DNA from: Anomaloglossus baeobatrachus
Taxonomy: Eukaryota > Chordata > Amphibia > Anura > Aromobatidae
NCBI RefSeq assembly: GCF_048569485.1
Contig: NC_134355.1
Location: 656,366,173 to 656,430,172 of the forward strand
Reading direction: 5' to 3'
Length of the DNA: 64,000 bases
In this document: one piece after another, positions 1-10,058 of the stretch
Position numbering within the stretch: position 1 is the stretch's first letter
Layout of the letters: each line of letters opens with the position of its first letter
Position numbers and translations under genes: made by a program
Notes under the pieces: model-generated
Database searches by the model: none
The model's input: only the letters and a program-made list of their open reading frames with translations
Told to the model about the DNA's origin: nothing

Positions 1-332
1 GGAGTTATTTCTAATGTCCCAAGTGGCCTAGGGTGTTTATGAGTTAATATGTTATGTCTCGGGTGTTTTAAGATGGTTATGAATTATCTTTTTGACTAGA
101 TACATTTAGGGTAGTTACAAATTAATATCTATTGTTCCTGGTGGCCTAAGGTGATTTGAGTTATTCTTTAATGTCCCAGGTGGTCTATGAAGATTATGAC
201 CTAATATCGATGATGTAATGCCACTATCTAATCGTTTATTGTTATTATTAATTATTCTCTAATGTCCCAGTAGGTCTAAGGGGTGAAAATGAGTGAAGAT
301 TGTAGACTGAAACTTAGTGCAATGTTATTAAT
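1..332. repeat. degenerate AT-rich minisatellite-like stretch
   Basis: Phrases such as TAATGTCCCAGGTGG and GAGTTAAT recur several times with many substitutions at roughly 40-50 bp spacing. This looks like the decayed end of a tandem array cut by the window edge. No coding potential is seen. Confidence 0.4.
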
Positions 333-1098
333 AGTGATGAGCGGGCACTACCATGCTCGGGTGCTCAGTACTCGTAACTAGTGATGAGCGGGCACTACCA
401 TGCTCAGGTGCACAGTACTCATAACTAGTGATGAGCGGGCACTACCATGCTCGAGTGCTCTGTAGTCGTAACTAGTGATGAGCGGGCACTACCATGCTCG
501 AGTGCTCTGTAGTCGTAACTAGTGATGAGCGGGCACTACCATTCTCGAGTGCTCAGTACTCGTAACTAGTGATGAGCGGGCACTACCATGCTCGGGTGCT
601 CAGTACTGGTAACTAGTGATGAGCGGGCACTACCATGCTCGAGTGCTCTGTAGTCGTAACTAGTGATGAGCGGGCACTACCATGCTCGGGTGCTCAGTAC
701 TCGTAACTAGTGATGAGCGGGCACTACCATGCTCGAGTGCTCTGTAGTCGTAACTAGTGATGAGCGGGCACTACCATGCTCGGGTGCTCAGTACTCGTAA
801 CTAGTGATGAGCGGGCACTACCATGCTCGAGTGCTCTGTAGTCGTAACTAGTGATGAGCAGGCACTACCATGCTCGGGTGCTCAGTACTCGTAACTAGTG
901 ATGAGCGGGCACTACCATGCTCGGGTGCTCAGTACTCGTAACTAGTGATGAGCGGGCACTACCATGCTCAGGTGCTCAGTACTCGTAAGTAACTAGTGAT
1001 GAGCGGGCACTACCATGCTCGGGTGCTTGGTACTTGTAAGTAGGGATGAGCGGGCACTACCATGTGCGGGTACTTGGTACTCGTAACTAGTGATGAGC
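333..1098 (+). repeat. 47-bp tandem satellite, about 16 copies
   Basis: A 47-bp unit beginning AGTGATGAGCGGGCACTACC and ending in CTCGTAACT repeats head to tail about 16 times. Copies differ at few positions (CTCGGG versus CTCGAG, CAGTACTC versus TGTAGTC), and those variants partly alternate, which suggests a two-unit higher-order repeat of 94 bp. There are no unique spacers, so it is not a CRISPR array. A diverged single copy of the unit start occurs at 10,726, so the satellite probably arose by amplifying part of a dispersed repeat. Confidence 0.93.
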
Positions 1099-1239
1099 TA
1101 TTTGGTGCTTTATACGATTTGCTGATGGTATGCATAGCTAGAGTCCGGTTGGCCGAGTTTGTTGTTGATCAGATATTGTAGCATTGTAAATCCTATGAAG
1201 ACATACGTGTTGACCCCGCACCCAACTTAATTGTGTAGT

Positions 1240-2412
1240 TGTACTGCCCTGAGAGGGCTCGGCCGCTCCGCTGTTCGGGCCGAGCCACTCGGGGTCCGGG
1301 CTCGGGTTGTCGGTGGCTCGAGCGCCTCCGGACCGGGGGCCATGTCACTCCATTAAGGGGAAGCAGTGGGGGTGGTGGTGTATGGTGGGTGTCGGGTGAG
1401 CCGTGACGCCACCCACGGTTTGTGGTGACGGGATGCACCACCACTGCGGCAGGAGTAGGGGTATTCCCGGGATCGGTGTTGGTGGCGCAGCCTCGGTGTT
1501 AACCCCTCCGTGGGTAGGGGCGGTGCGTCCCGGGGCCCGATGGGGAAGGCGATGGCGATGTGGTACAGGGCGCCGCAGTACGGTGCGGTGCCCGGATGGC
1601 ACTGGTGTACTCACGATTAATCACACTCAGAGTCACTGGTAAACTAAAGTTCAAGGATGGTCGGTGCCCGCGGCCGGCTGCTGATGTCCCCGGTGAGGTT
1701 GGTGATGGTCCCTCTTCCCTGCACCTCTGGTCTTGGTGTTCGGCTCCCCTGCCTGGGCAGTTGTAGCCCGCTCCCCGGCGTTCAGCTGCCGGAGGAGCCC
1801 TCTGTTGCCCGCAGGCGCTGGCCCGTCGGGTGGTTGGCCTTTGGCGGTGGCGCTCACCCGGTCTCGGTGGGCTTTTGCCTTCTTTCGGGTCTTGGGGTGA
1901 GAATGAACCCGTGAGGTCCAGACTGCAATCAGTTAATTTGCCTACACTCAGTGGTTTCCAAGCTAGGACGGGGTCTGAGTACCCGGTTTCTTGTGCTCCG
2001 GTAAACGGTTGACTTCCCGGTTCAGGTCCGGCGGGCTCCAACCCTGCCCGGTCCCTACGGTTCCGCCGGTCGTACACCGGTACTCCTGCAGGTGGCCACC
2101 ACCGTCTGCCTGCCTGCCTGACGTTACAAGGGGCCCAGGCTCCTACCCGGGTCCCTGATAGCTCTACCCCTCTACACCTCCTGTCTCTGCCACTCTACAA
2201 CTCAATCTGTTTGTATTTCCTGCCTCAGGACAGTAGTCTCCTCGGTGGGCGTGTCTTTCCGCCTGACTCCGCTCACCTGGTGTGCCCTACTTGCCCTGAG
2301 GGAGGCATCAGGTCTCCCTTTCGGGTGACTGTTGTGTCCTCACTAGGGGTGGGGGGGGGTGTGATGTTGGTGGTGTTGTTACCTGTGACCCCTGGGGGTC
2401 CAGGGCATCACA
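1240..2412 (+). mobile_element. solo LTR-like fossil (copy 1), 1,173 bp
   Basis: The element starts TGTACTGCCC and ends GGGCATCACA. It is flanked by the 4-bp direct repeat TAGT at 1,236-1,239 and 2,413-2,416. It has no gag, pol or env reading frame. The family box GTGACGCCACCC lies at about 1,403. The last 29 bp fold as a hairpin in which TGTGA (2,384) pairs with the terminal TCACA and CCTGG pairs with CCAGG. It most resembles the copy at 25,719. TG...CA ends with a 4-bp duplication fit a solo LTR, or less likely a Ginger-type transposon. It looks old. Strand is set by the conserved box and is otherwise arbitrary. Confidence 0.72.
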
Positions 2413-3061
2413 TAGTCATGTGCCCCATTCTGAATGCCCTACCTGGTAAATGTCACACATAACCCATCATGATTTATATGTCTGTAACAGCGTGTCCCTC
2501 CCCCTCCTGTGCTCATGGTGTAAGAGTCTGTCTCTCCTTGACTATCCTGTATGTACTACTGGTGGGGGATTGTTTGTTCTTCTCAGCATGGAACTTCTCC
2601 AACCACAACTTGGTAAACAGAACAGAGCCAGGACATTCAAAGTCCATTCATGTATCAAGTGTCCAGGGGGAGTTGGACTCTTCTGCTCACCTTAGGGGCT
2701 GATCCCAGGAGAGAAGAACAATGAGACCCATGTTAGTTCAGTTAGTTGGATCTCGGCTGGAGAAGGATTAGGATATATAGCTGAGGCTGAATCCTAGAAC
2801 CTGTGTATGGACTATGGGACATTGAAGATCAGCTGCTACGTGGGATTGTGTTGTCTCAGCCACGCTATCGGATTTAAAGAACTCATCTAAGGACTGTTGT
2901 TGCATGTTCCTAGGCGTCTGATTGCCCCGGATCTGTTTCCCTTGTGTGGAGTCTAAAGAACCATTTGGATATAGGATGTTTTATGTTCCCTGCCTCATTA
3001 AATCTTGTTGGATTGTTCAGCAGCCTGGCGTCCCTTACTGCTCTGTCACATACCCCGTCAC
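2413..3061. other. unclassified stretch, possible second LTR-like remnant
   Basis: No convincing coding sequence is present. From about 2,453 it begins TGTCACACATAACC and near 3,050 it reads CTCTGTCACA, with ATTAAA at 2,997-3,002 close to that end. This is the layout of a short LTR, but no target duplication was found, so the assignment is weak. Confidence 0.3.
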
Positions 3062-3232
3062 AGTCCCCTATCCTTATCACCTTCCTGGTATATATCTCCC
3101 CCATCTTGATATATATTTCCTCCATCCTGGTATATATGTGCCCCATCTTGGTAAATATATCCTTCATCCTGGTATATATGTTCCCAATCCTGGGCCCCTT
3201 TCTGATATAAATGTCCCCTATCAGGCTAATCT
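3062..3232 (+). repeat. 21-bp minisatellite, block 1
   Basis: About eight units of a 21-bp repeat, roughly CATCCTGGTATATATGTCCC. The same unit reappears at 3,795-3,961, 5,034-5,250 and about 5,700-5,735, so one array appears to have been split by later insertions. The apparent reading frames through it arise from the repeat. Confidence 0.8.
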
Positions 3233-3794
3233 TACCACACTTTCTCCTGATGAAGCCGTGATAGGCGACACGGGTTGGGTCAGGTCTCCTCTGCACCTTA
3301 TCTTGCTGCTCATTGTATCCTAATTTTGACACAAGCTCGGCTTTTTCTACACCTTGTCTGGTTATAGTGGAAATATACTATATATCAGCTATATTATATG
3401 CTTGGTGCGCTTCACCTCTATATGTTATATGGTTGTTTTGTAGACTTTGTCCTACCTTGCATTGTCTGATAGTATTCAGCTATTCTGCTATATTTTCTTG
3501 TGCTCTATTAGGAGCCTTCTCTGTTATTTGGTTTTGGCTATATTTATATTATTATGTATTTTAAGAACTTATGTTCATAAGGGGCCCTTTTTTTATATGG
3601 TGGTGTTAGTTTTTATGTATTACTGTATGGTTTTAATTATGCACTAATAAAACTTTGTAATTTTATTCATTGAGTGAGTGCCATATTTTGTCAAGAGCTT
3701 TTTCTCCCTTGTCTGTGGCCATTGCTTGACAATTGTGCACCCTTATATTTATTGTTACTAATATTGCGGCTGTGAATCCTTCCTCTTTTGCTCG
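3233..3794. other. AT-rich sequence interrupting the 21-bp minisatellite
   Basis: No gene is recognised. It begins near a TCTCCTGATGAAGCC phrase of the kind often found at retroposon ends, contains AATAAA at about 3,645, and is bounded on both sides by the same 21-bp minisatellite. It may therefore be an inserted element. Its class is unknown. Confidence 0.35.
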
Positions 3795-3961
3795 TACCAT
3801 CCTGGTATATGTCCCCCATCTTGGTAAATATAGCCTTCATTCTGGTATATATGTTTCCAATCCTGGGCCCCTTCCTGGTATATATTTCCCTTATCCTGAT
3901 ACATATCTCCGCAATCCTGGGCCCTTTCCTGGTATACATGTCCCCTATCCGGGCCATTGAC
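3795..3961 (+). repeat. 21-bp minisatellite, block 2
   Basis: This continues the CCTGGTATATATGT-type repeat up to the boundary of the LTR-like element that starts at about 3,962. Confidence 0.75.
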
Positions 3962-5033
3962 TGTCGCTTGTCACGGGCGGCCTTGTCTGGGTTTGTTGTC
4001 CCGAGGCGTACAGGAGAATGGCTGGGGGATAGGAGATGATGGGGTAGTAGTAATGAGGTGTTTGTTGTGACGCCACCTGTGGTATGCGGCCAGGGAATGG
4101 GCCGCCGCTGCTGTCACTGTCCTCTGGGGCAGATGGTAATAGCAGCTATGGGTGGTATCGCTCCCCACAGGTGGAGCAGGCCCGGGGAGGATGATGAGGG
4201 GAGTACTAATGGCGGCGGGGAGCGGCAGTACCGGTAATAAAGAGCCAGAGTCTATGATTGCGGTTCCAGGTTGTTTATTCACTTTTAGTGCTGTGCCGCT
4301 CACCCGGGTAATACCAGTCAGTTGCTATGATGGGCCCCGTAGAACCCAAACCTGTGATCAGTCCGGTGTGGTGGTCAGTGGGTCCCCTCCTTTTAGCACC
4401 TGTGCTGTGGATCTTCTGGCTTGAAGTTATGAGGGGACCCTATGTTTCACGAGATGTACTTTTGTCCCTGTATGCAGGTGCCGCGGGTCTGCTGTGGGGT
4501 TTGAAGCCATCCAAAGCCCCGGATCCTATATGGCACTGTGCTCCAGGGCACTTTGTGGTCAGGGAGGCTTGAAACTGTCCCTGTCCAGGCAGATTCTGGA
4601 AAACCAACGTGAAGTATTGTCTTCCCTAGGGTCCTGCCGCCCTGTGTGGCGTCGGTTCCGTGGGGAGCAGAGATCCCTCTCTCCGCGGCAACCGCTGTGA
4701 ACGTCTCCTCCTTCCCATTGGAACACCTGTAGATGGGGCTGCTCCTTTCCTCTCCTGCTGGAGAACTCTAATTGTTGTGTTGGCTCCTGACTCCCCCAGG
4801 TCCTAAGCTAGTGGACTGGGGCCCCTGTTGAGGGCATCCTGAAAATGCCTCTCTGTCAGCGACCCCTTTATTACCCGACCCTAGCCCAGTCCCCAGTGGA
4901 ACAGGGCAACCTGGTGTGTATTTGAGTGCGTATGTGGTGAAACTGGGACTGATCTCTTCAGGATCCGGGTTTAGAATTACACCCAAATTTGGGTGCAATA
5001 CTCTGTGGCGACTGAAGCCTCAGGGGCGACGCA
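3962..5033 (+). mobile_element. solo LTR-like fossil (copy 2), about 1.07 kb
   Basis: It shares the box GTGACGCCACCTGTGGTATG (about 4,057) and the following GCCGCCGCTGCTGTC block with the other family members. Its end (CTGTGGCGACTGAAGCC, then CAGGGGCGACGCA) is nearly identical to that of the copy ending at 50,267. The terminal hairpin is recognisable but partly decayed. It interrupts the 21-bp minisatellite, which resumes at 5,034. No exact target duplication was found, so the 5' edge is approximate. Confidence 0.6.
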
Positions 5034-5049
5034 TATGTATCCCATCCTG

Positions 5050-5097
<48 letters not shown>

Positions 5098-5169
5098 AGT
5101 AAGGGGCCCAGGATTGGGAACATTTATACCAGTATGGTGCCCAGGATGGGGACATACATACCAAGATGA

Positions 5170-5230
<61 letters not shown>

Positions 5231-5250
5231 ATCCTGGTATATATGTCTAA
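5034..5250 (+). repeat. 21-bp minisatellite with two (TA)n microsatellites, block 3
   Basis: CATCCTGG-type units enclose two pure TA runs at about 5,056-5,094 and 5,171-5,227. The TA runs probably expanded from the TATATA core of the minisatellite unit. Confidence 0.85.
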
Positions 5251-5259
5251 TGGTTGGGT

Positions 5260-5698
5260 GAAGCCATTTATTGTCAAACTACTGTATTTTTGTCTTTTTA
5301 AATCATAATTACAACCAAAACCATACAAATGACCCTGATCAAAAGTTCACATCCCCCAGTTCTTAATACCGTGTATTGCCCCCCCTAACATCAATGATAG
5401 CTTGAAGTGTTTTGTAGTAGTTGTGGATGAGGCTCTTTATTTTCTCAGATGGTGAAGCTGCCCATTCTTCTTGGCAAAAAGCCTCCAGTTCCTGTAAATT
5501 CCTGGGCTTTCTTGCATGAACTACACGCTTGAGTTCTCTCCAGAGTGGCTCAATAATATTGAGGACAGGAGACTCAGATGGCCACTCCAGAACCTTCACT
5601 TTGTTCTGCTGAAGCCAATGACAGGTCGAGCTGGCCTTGTGTTTTGGATCGTTGTGATGTTGGAACGTCCAAGTGTCTCCCATGTTGAGCACAACTGT
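5260..5698 (-). mobile_element. Tc1-type transposon fragment, 3' part of transposase
   Basis: The - strand frame from 5,692 to 5,363 encodes about 109 residues of a Tc1-type DDE transposase C-terminus. WTFQHHNDPKHKA carries the second catalytic Asp. SPVLNIIEPLWRELK carries the third catalytic position (Glu) in the usual NPIE.LW context. The frame ends ...IDVRGGNTRY. Downstream at 5,260-5,362 is the element's inner terminal region (GATCAAAAGTTCACAT). The N-terminal half and the other end are missing, because the fragment stops at minisatellite sequence at about 5,699. It is inactive by truncation. Confidence 0.85.
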
Positions 5699-5735
5699 AT
5701 GTCCCCAATCCTGGTATATATGTTCCCCATTCTGC

Positions 5736-6067
5736 CTCTAATGCATAAAAAGCAAAACGCATTCTACTTCCCTCCTTCCTCCCCACGTCTTGCCGCCTCT
5801 GTAGCCGGCAGCTGACCATAGCCTGCTGCTATGGCGATGCATGATGTCACTGCGAAGGGTCACCAATACCTGACATGCTGACATCAGCTGCCGGTCTCTG
5901 TTTGGCCGACAGTGTCTATTGCTGTGCAGGGATCAGATGAGTCTTTGTACGGCATATCCATCTGAAGTAGGCACTGGGATCGATGGGCTCACACCACACC
6001 AGGCTGCAATCATTACGCCCTTGGTATCCACGTGTTTTTTTTCAGTGTTCCGATATTACCCCTAACC
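5736..6067. other. no feature recognised
   Basis: No coding sequence or clear repeat is seen, apart from a few residual 21-bp minisatellite units immediately before it (5,700-5,735). Confidence 0.4.
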
Positions 6068-6068
6068 C

Positions 6069-6578
6069 TAAGGCTACTTTCACACATCCGGTTTTTGCAG
6101 TGCTGCACAATATGGCGCTCTGCAGAAAAACCGCAACCGTTTTTTTTTGCCGCCGGTTGCGGTTTTTTTTTTTTAGCATAGACTTACATTAGTGCCGTAT
6201 TGTGCCGCATGGGCTTGCGTTCTGTCCGGTTTTTGCCGCATGCGGCAGATTTAGCCGATGCCGCGGCCGGATGGAACGTTGACTGCAAAGTTTTTTGCTC
6301 CGGCAACAAAAACCCGCATCGTGCCACATCCGGCCGCTGCGGCGCATTTTTCAATGCATGCCTATGGACGCCGGATGCGGCGCGATGCGGAAAAAAACCA
6401 CATCCGGCCGCCGCATGCGGTTTCTTCCACTGCGCATGCTCAGTAGCGTGCCGCAACCGGAAAAAAACGGACGGGCTGCATGTAAAAACTTATGCAAAGG
6501 ATGCGGAGTTTTCGCCGCATAGGTTTCACAGCCAGATTGAGCTGCAGTTCTCAAACCGGATGTGTGAAAGTAGCCTTA
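6069..6578. mobile_element. non-autonomous DNA transposon (MITE), 510 bp
   Basis: Perfect terminal inverted repeats of about 26 bp begin TAAGGCTACTTTCACACATC and are mirrored at the right end as GATGTGTGAAAGTAGCCTTA. The interior is GC-rich, with many CCGGATG and GCCGCATGCGG palindromes, and codes for nothing credible. If the TAA/TTA edges are part of the target site, it resembles the Harbinger-type MITEs found elsewhere in this window. The family assignment is an inference. Confidence 0.85.
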
Positions 6579-7016
6579 GCCTGCCAATCAGTTCTACAAA
6601 AAAAAGACACCTTGTGTGTAACAAGAAATCGCAAATACCTTCTTTTTTCTTTCTCCACAATCCCTTTAATGCTGCCGAGGGTGAGGCTTATAATTGGCAT
6701 GCCGCAATCGTATTTTAATAAATGATTAGGAGCGCACTCCGCGAGGCCGTCCTTTGATTAGTTGTCCTTTATTAGGATTACAGATGCCGGAGCTGCAATC
6801 ACTGAACTGCATACAGCCGTATTACCATCCAGTACATGGCGTCCGTGCCGGGGTCCTCCTGATCAGGCTCCACCACACGGTTGTTTTTGCTATCTGATGC
6901 ATATAGATATATTTACTGCTTCTATATTATCCCTTTTATGGGTCTTATGTATAAATTCTGGAATTTTATCATCAATCAGCAAAATGCAAAGTGAAAGAAC
7001 AAAAGAGAAATCTACC
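6579..7016. other. no feature recognised
   Basis: Sequence between a MITE and a LINE with no credible reading frame and no repeat recognised by eye. Confidence 0.35.
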
Positions 7017-8059
7017 ACACACAGATCTACCTTTCTGGACCTGACATTACCTCTCTACTAACCAAAATCCCCCAATGTCTGTCTGCTATTTCATCCTTCT
7101 TCTCTGCGCGATTCCTAAAGCTTAACATGGACAAAACAGAGTTCATTGTCTTTCCTCCTCCTCACTCATCCCCTCCAAGAAGCCTTTCCATCAAACTTGA
7201 TGGCTGCTCACTCTCCCCAGTCTCACAAGCTCGTTGCCTCGGAGTAACCCTCGACTCTGCTCTATCCTTCAAGCCTCACATCCAAGCCCTCTTCACCTCA
7301 TGCCGAATACAACTCAAAAATATCTCCCGGATCCGTGCTTTCCTTAACCAAGAATCAACAAAAACATTAGTGCATGCCCTCATCATCTCCCGCCTTGACT
7401 ACTGCAACCTCCTGCTCTCTGGCCTCCCTTCGAACACTCTTGCACCCCTCCAATCTATCCTAAACTCTGCGGTCCGCTTAATCCACCTCTCCCCTTGCTA
7501 TTTCCCAGCCTCGCCACTCTGCCAAGCCCTTCACTGGCTTCCCATCGCCCAACGACTCCAGTTCAAAACATTAACCATGACATACAAAGCCATCCACAAC
7601 CTGTCTCCTCCTTACATCTGTGACCTAGTCTCCCGGTACCTACCTGCATGCAACCTCAGATCCTCACAAGATCTCCTTCTCTGCTCCTCCCTTATCTCCT
7701 CTTCCCACAATCGCGTACAAGATTTCTCCAGCACCTCATGTATACTCTGGAATGCTCTACCTCAGCATGTCAGACTCTCCCCTACCGTGGAAAGCTTCAA
7801 GAGGAACCTCAAGACCCATCTTTTCCAACAAGCCTACAACCTACGATAGCCCTCAGTCCAGTAGACCACTGCGCAAACAGCTCTGTCCTCACCTATTGTA
7901 CCATCACCCATTCCCTGTAGACTGAGCCCTCGTGGGCAGGGTCCTCTCCTCCTATACCAGTCTGTTTTGTACTGTTAATGATTGTTGTACATATACCCTC
8001 TCTCACTTGTAAAGCGCCATGGAATAAATGGCGCTATAATAATAAATAATAATAATAAA
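7017..8059 (+). mobile_element. 5'-truncated L2-type LINE (copy 1)
   Basis: An open frame from about 7,019 to 7,849 encodes the C-terminal part of an L2/CR1-clade reverse transcriptase. It starts just after the catalytic ADD motif (TQIYLSGPD), then shows FLKLNMDKTEFIVF, RCLGVTLDSALSF, SRLDYCNLLLSGLP and LHWLPI, and ends FKRNLKTHLFQQAYNLR. The 3' tail has the clade's GCGCCATGGAATAAATGGCG stem-loop followed by (AAT)n. The endonuclease and most of the palm domain are absent, so the copy is dead on arrival. The roughly 270-codon frame has no stop, which suggests a fairly young insertion. Confidence 0.9.
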
Positions 8060-8089
8060 TCAAATCGATACTTGCTGTCCCTTTGCCTC

Positions 8090-8445
8090 AGTTCTTCTAT
8101 GTACTTGTCACTTGCACACAGTCTTTGAAGGATCTCAGGGAGGTTGTTCCAAGCATCTTACCTCCTCTGTATATGAGGATTGCGCAAATCCTTCTGTCTC
8201 TTTTTGTGCAGACTGGATGATGTTGTAATCGGGGCTCTGTGGGGGCCGGATCATCACCTCCAGGACTCCTCATTCTTAATGATATTGGCTGTGTGTTCAA
8301 GGGCCTTTTAATGCTTCAGAATAACTTTGTCACGGTTGTGTTACAGTTAACGGTCATGTGGTTTCTGACAATAGAAGGTCACAACATTTGGCTGCGCAAA
8401 ATGCTCCCTGATTTCTATTGTTCCTGTTGTCAGTATTCATTGATA
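8090..8445 (-). mobile_element. Tc1-type remnant, transposase C-terminal end
   Basis: Read on the - strand, short blocks such as EHTAN.IKN, RQKDLR and AWNNLPEILQRLCAS match the C-terminal end of a common vertebrate Tc1-like transposase, with several frame breaks. It differs from the lineages at 8,448-10,056 and 10,059-10,565. It is a heavily decayed fragment with no terminal repeats seen. Confidence 0.6.
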
Positions 8446-8447
8446 TA

Positions 8448-10056
8448 CAGTGGGTACGGAAAGTATTCAGACCCCTTTGAATTTTTCACTCTTTGTTTCA
8501 TTGCAGTCATTTGGTAAATTCAGAAAAGTTCTTTTTTTTTCTCATTAATGTACACTCTGCACCCCATCCCCCTTCTTAACAGGAAAAAACAGAAATGTAG
8601 AAATTTTTGGTAATTTATTAAACAAGAAAAACTGAAATATCACATGGTCATAAGTATTCAGACCCTTTGCTCAGTATTGAGTAGAAACCCCCTCCTTTTG
8701 AGCTAGTTCAACCAAGAGTCTTCTTGTGATTCTGGATTTGGGGATCCTCGGCCATTCTTCCTTGCAGATATTCTCCAGTTCCGTCAGGTTGGATGGTGAA
8801 CGTTGGTGGACGCCATTTTCAGGTCTCTCCAGAGATGCTCAATTGGGTTTAGGTCAGGGCTCTGGCTGGGCCGGTCAAGAATAGTCACAGAGTTGTTCTG
8901 AAGCGACTCCTTTGTTATTTTAGCTGTGCGCTTAGGGTCATTGTCTTGTTGGAAGGTGAACCTTCGGCCAAGTCTGAGGTCCAGGGCACTGTGGAAGAGG
9001 TTTTCTTCCAGGATATCTCTGTACTTGGTCACATTCATCTTTCCTTTAATTGCAACCAGTTGTTCTGTCCCTGCAGCTGAAAAACACCCCCATAGCATGA
9101 TGCTGCCACCACCATGTTTCACTGTTGGGATTGTATTGGGCAGGTGATGAGCATTTTCTCCACACATACCGCTTAGAAATATCACCAAAAAGTTCTATCT
9201 TCATCTCATCAGACCAGAAAATCTTATTTCTCATAGTCTGGGAGTCCTTCATGTGTTTTTTTGCAAACTCTATGCGGGCTTTCATATGTCTTGCACTGAG
9301 GAGAGGCTTCCATCGGGCCACTCTGCATAAAGGCCCAACTGGTAGAGGCAGCAGTGATAGTTGACTTTGTGGAACTTTCTCCCATCTCCCTATTGCATCT
9401 CTGGAGCTCAGCCACAGTGATCTTGGGGTTCTTCTTTACCTCTCTCACCAAGGCTCTTCTCCCACGATTGCTCAGTTTGGCTGGACGGCCAGGTCTAGGA
9501 AGAGTTCTGGTGGTCCCAAACATCTTCCATTTAAAGATTATGGAGCCCACTGTGCTCCTAGGAACCTAGAGTACTGCAGAAATTCTTTTGTAACCTTGGC
9601 CAGATCTGTGACTTGCCACCATTCTGTCTCTGAGCTCCTTGGGCAGTTCCTTTGACCTCATGATTCTCAGTGACATGCACTGTGAGCTGTGAGGTCTTAT
9701 ATAGAAGGTGTGCGTCTTTCCAAATCAAGTCCTATGAGTTTAATTAAACACAGCTGGACTCCAATGAAGGCGTAGAACCATCTCAAGGAGGATCACTAGA
9801 AAATGGACAGCATGTGACTTACATATGAGTGTCTGAGTAAAGGGTCTGAATACTTATGACCATGTCATATTTCAGTTTTTCTTGTTCAATAAATTTGCAA
9901 AAATTTCTACATTTCTGTTTTTTTCTGTCAAGATGGGGGATGGGGTGCAGAGTGTACATTAATGAGAAAAATGAACTTTTTTGAATTTACCAAATGACGG
10001 CAATGAAACAAACAGGGAAATATTTAAAGGGGTCTGAATACTTTCCGTAGCCACTG
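8448..10056 (-). mobile_element. near-full-length Tc1-type transposon, 1,609 bp, with IR/DR ends
   Basis: Both ends read CAGTGG(G/C)TACGGAAAGTATT-like in inverted orientation, with TA target duplications at 8,446-8,447 and 10,057-10,058. The terminal inverted repeats are about 220 bp long. Each contains an outer and an inner copy of GTATTCAGACCC (about 8,463 and 8,654 on the left), which is the IR/DR layout of Sleeping Beauty-type Tc1 elements. The transposase gene inside is broken. The element appears to have landed in or beside an older Tc1 remnant on its right side. Confidence 0.94.
8671..9661 (-). pseudogene. Tc1-type transposase pseudogene
   Basis: The - strand reading starts MRSKELPKELRDRMVASHRS (an N-terminal paired-like helix-turn-helix), meets a stop after RISAVL, and continues as VPRSTVGSIIFKWKMFGTT and GRPAKLSNRGRRALVREV. 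It shifts frame near 9,350 and again near 9,150. Catalytic-domain motifs are visible: FWSDEMKIELFG (first Asp), VKHGGGSIMLWGCFSAAGT, FQQDNDPKRTAK (second Asp) and SPDLNPIEHLWRDLKM (Glu). A further shift after NVHHPT precedes NLTELENICKEEWP and the end VSTQY at 8,671. About 330 codons in all, the usual Tc1 length. It is inactive because of at least one stop and three frameshifts. Confidence 0.9.
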
Positions 10057-10058
10057 TA

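Noticed and set aside
333-1098. Evenly spaced repeats resembling a CRISPR array
   Set aside because: Units are directly adjacent with no unique spacers, no cas genes exist, and the window is vertebrate.
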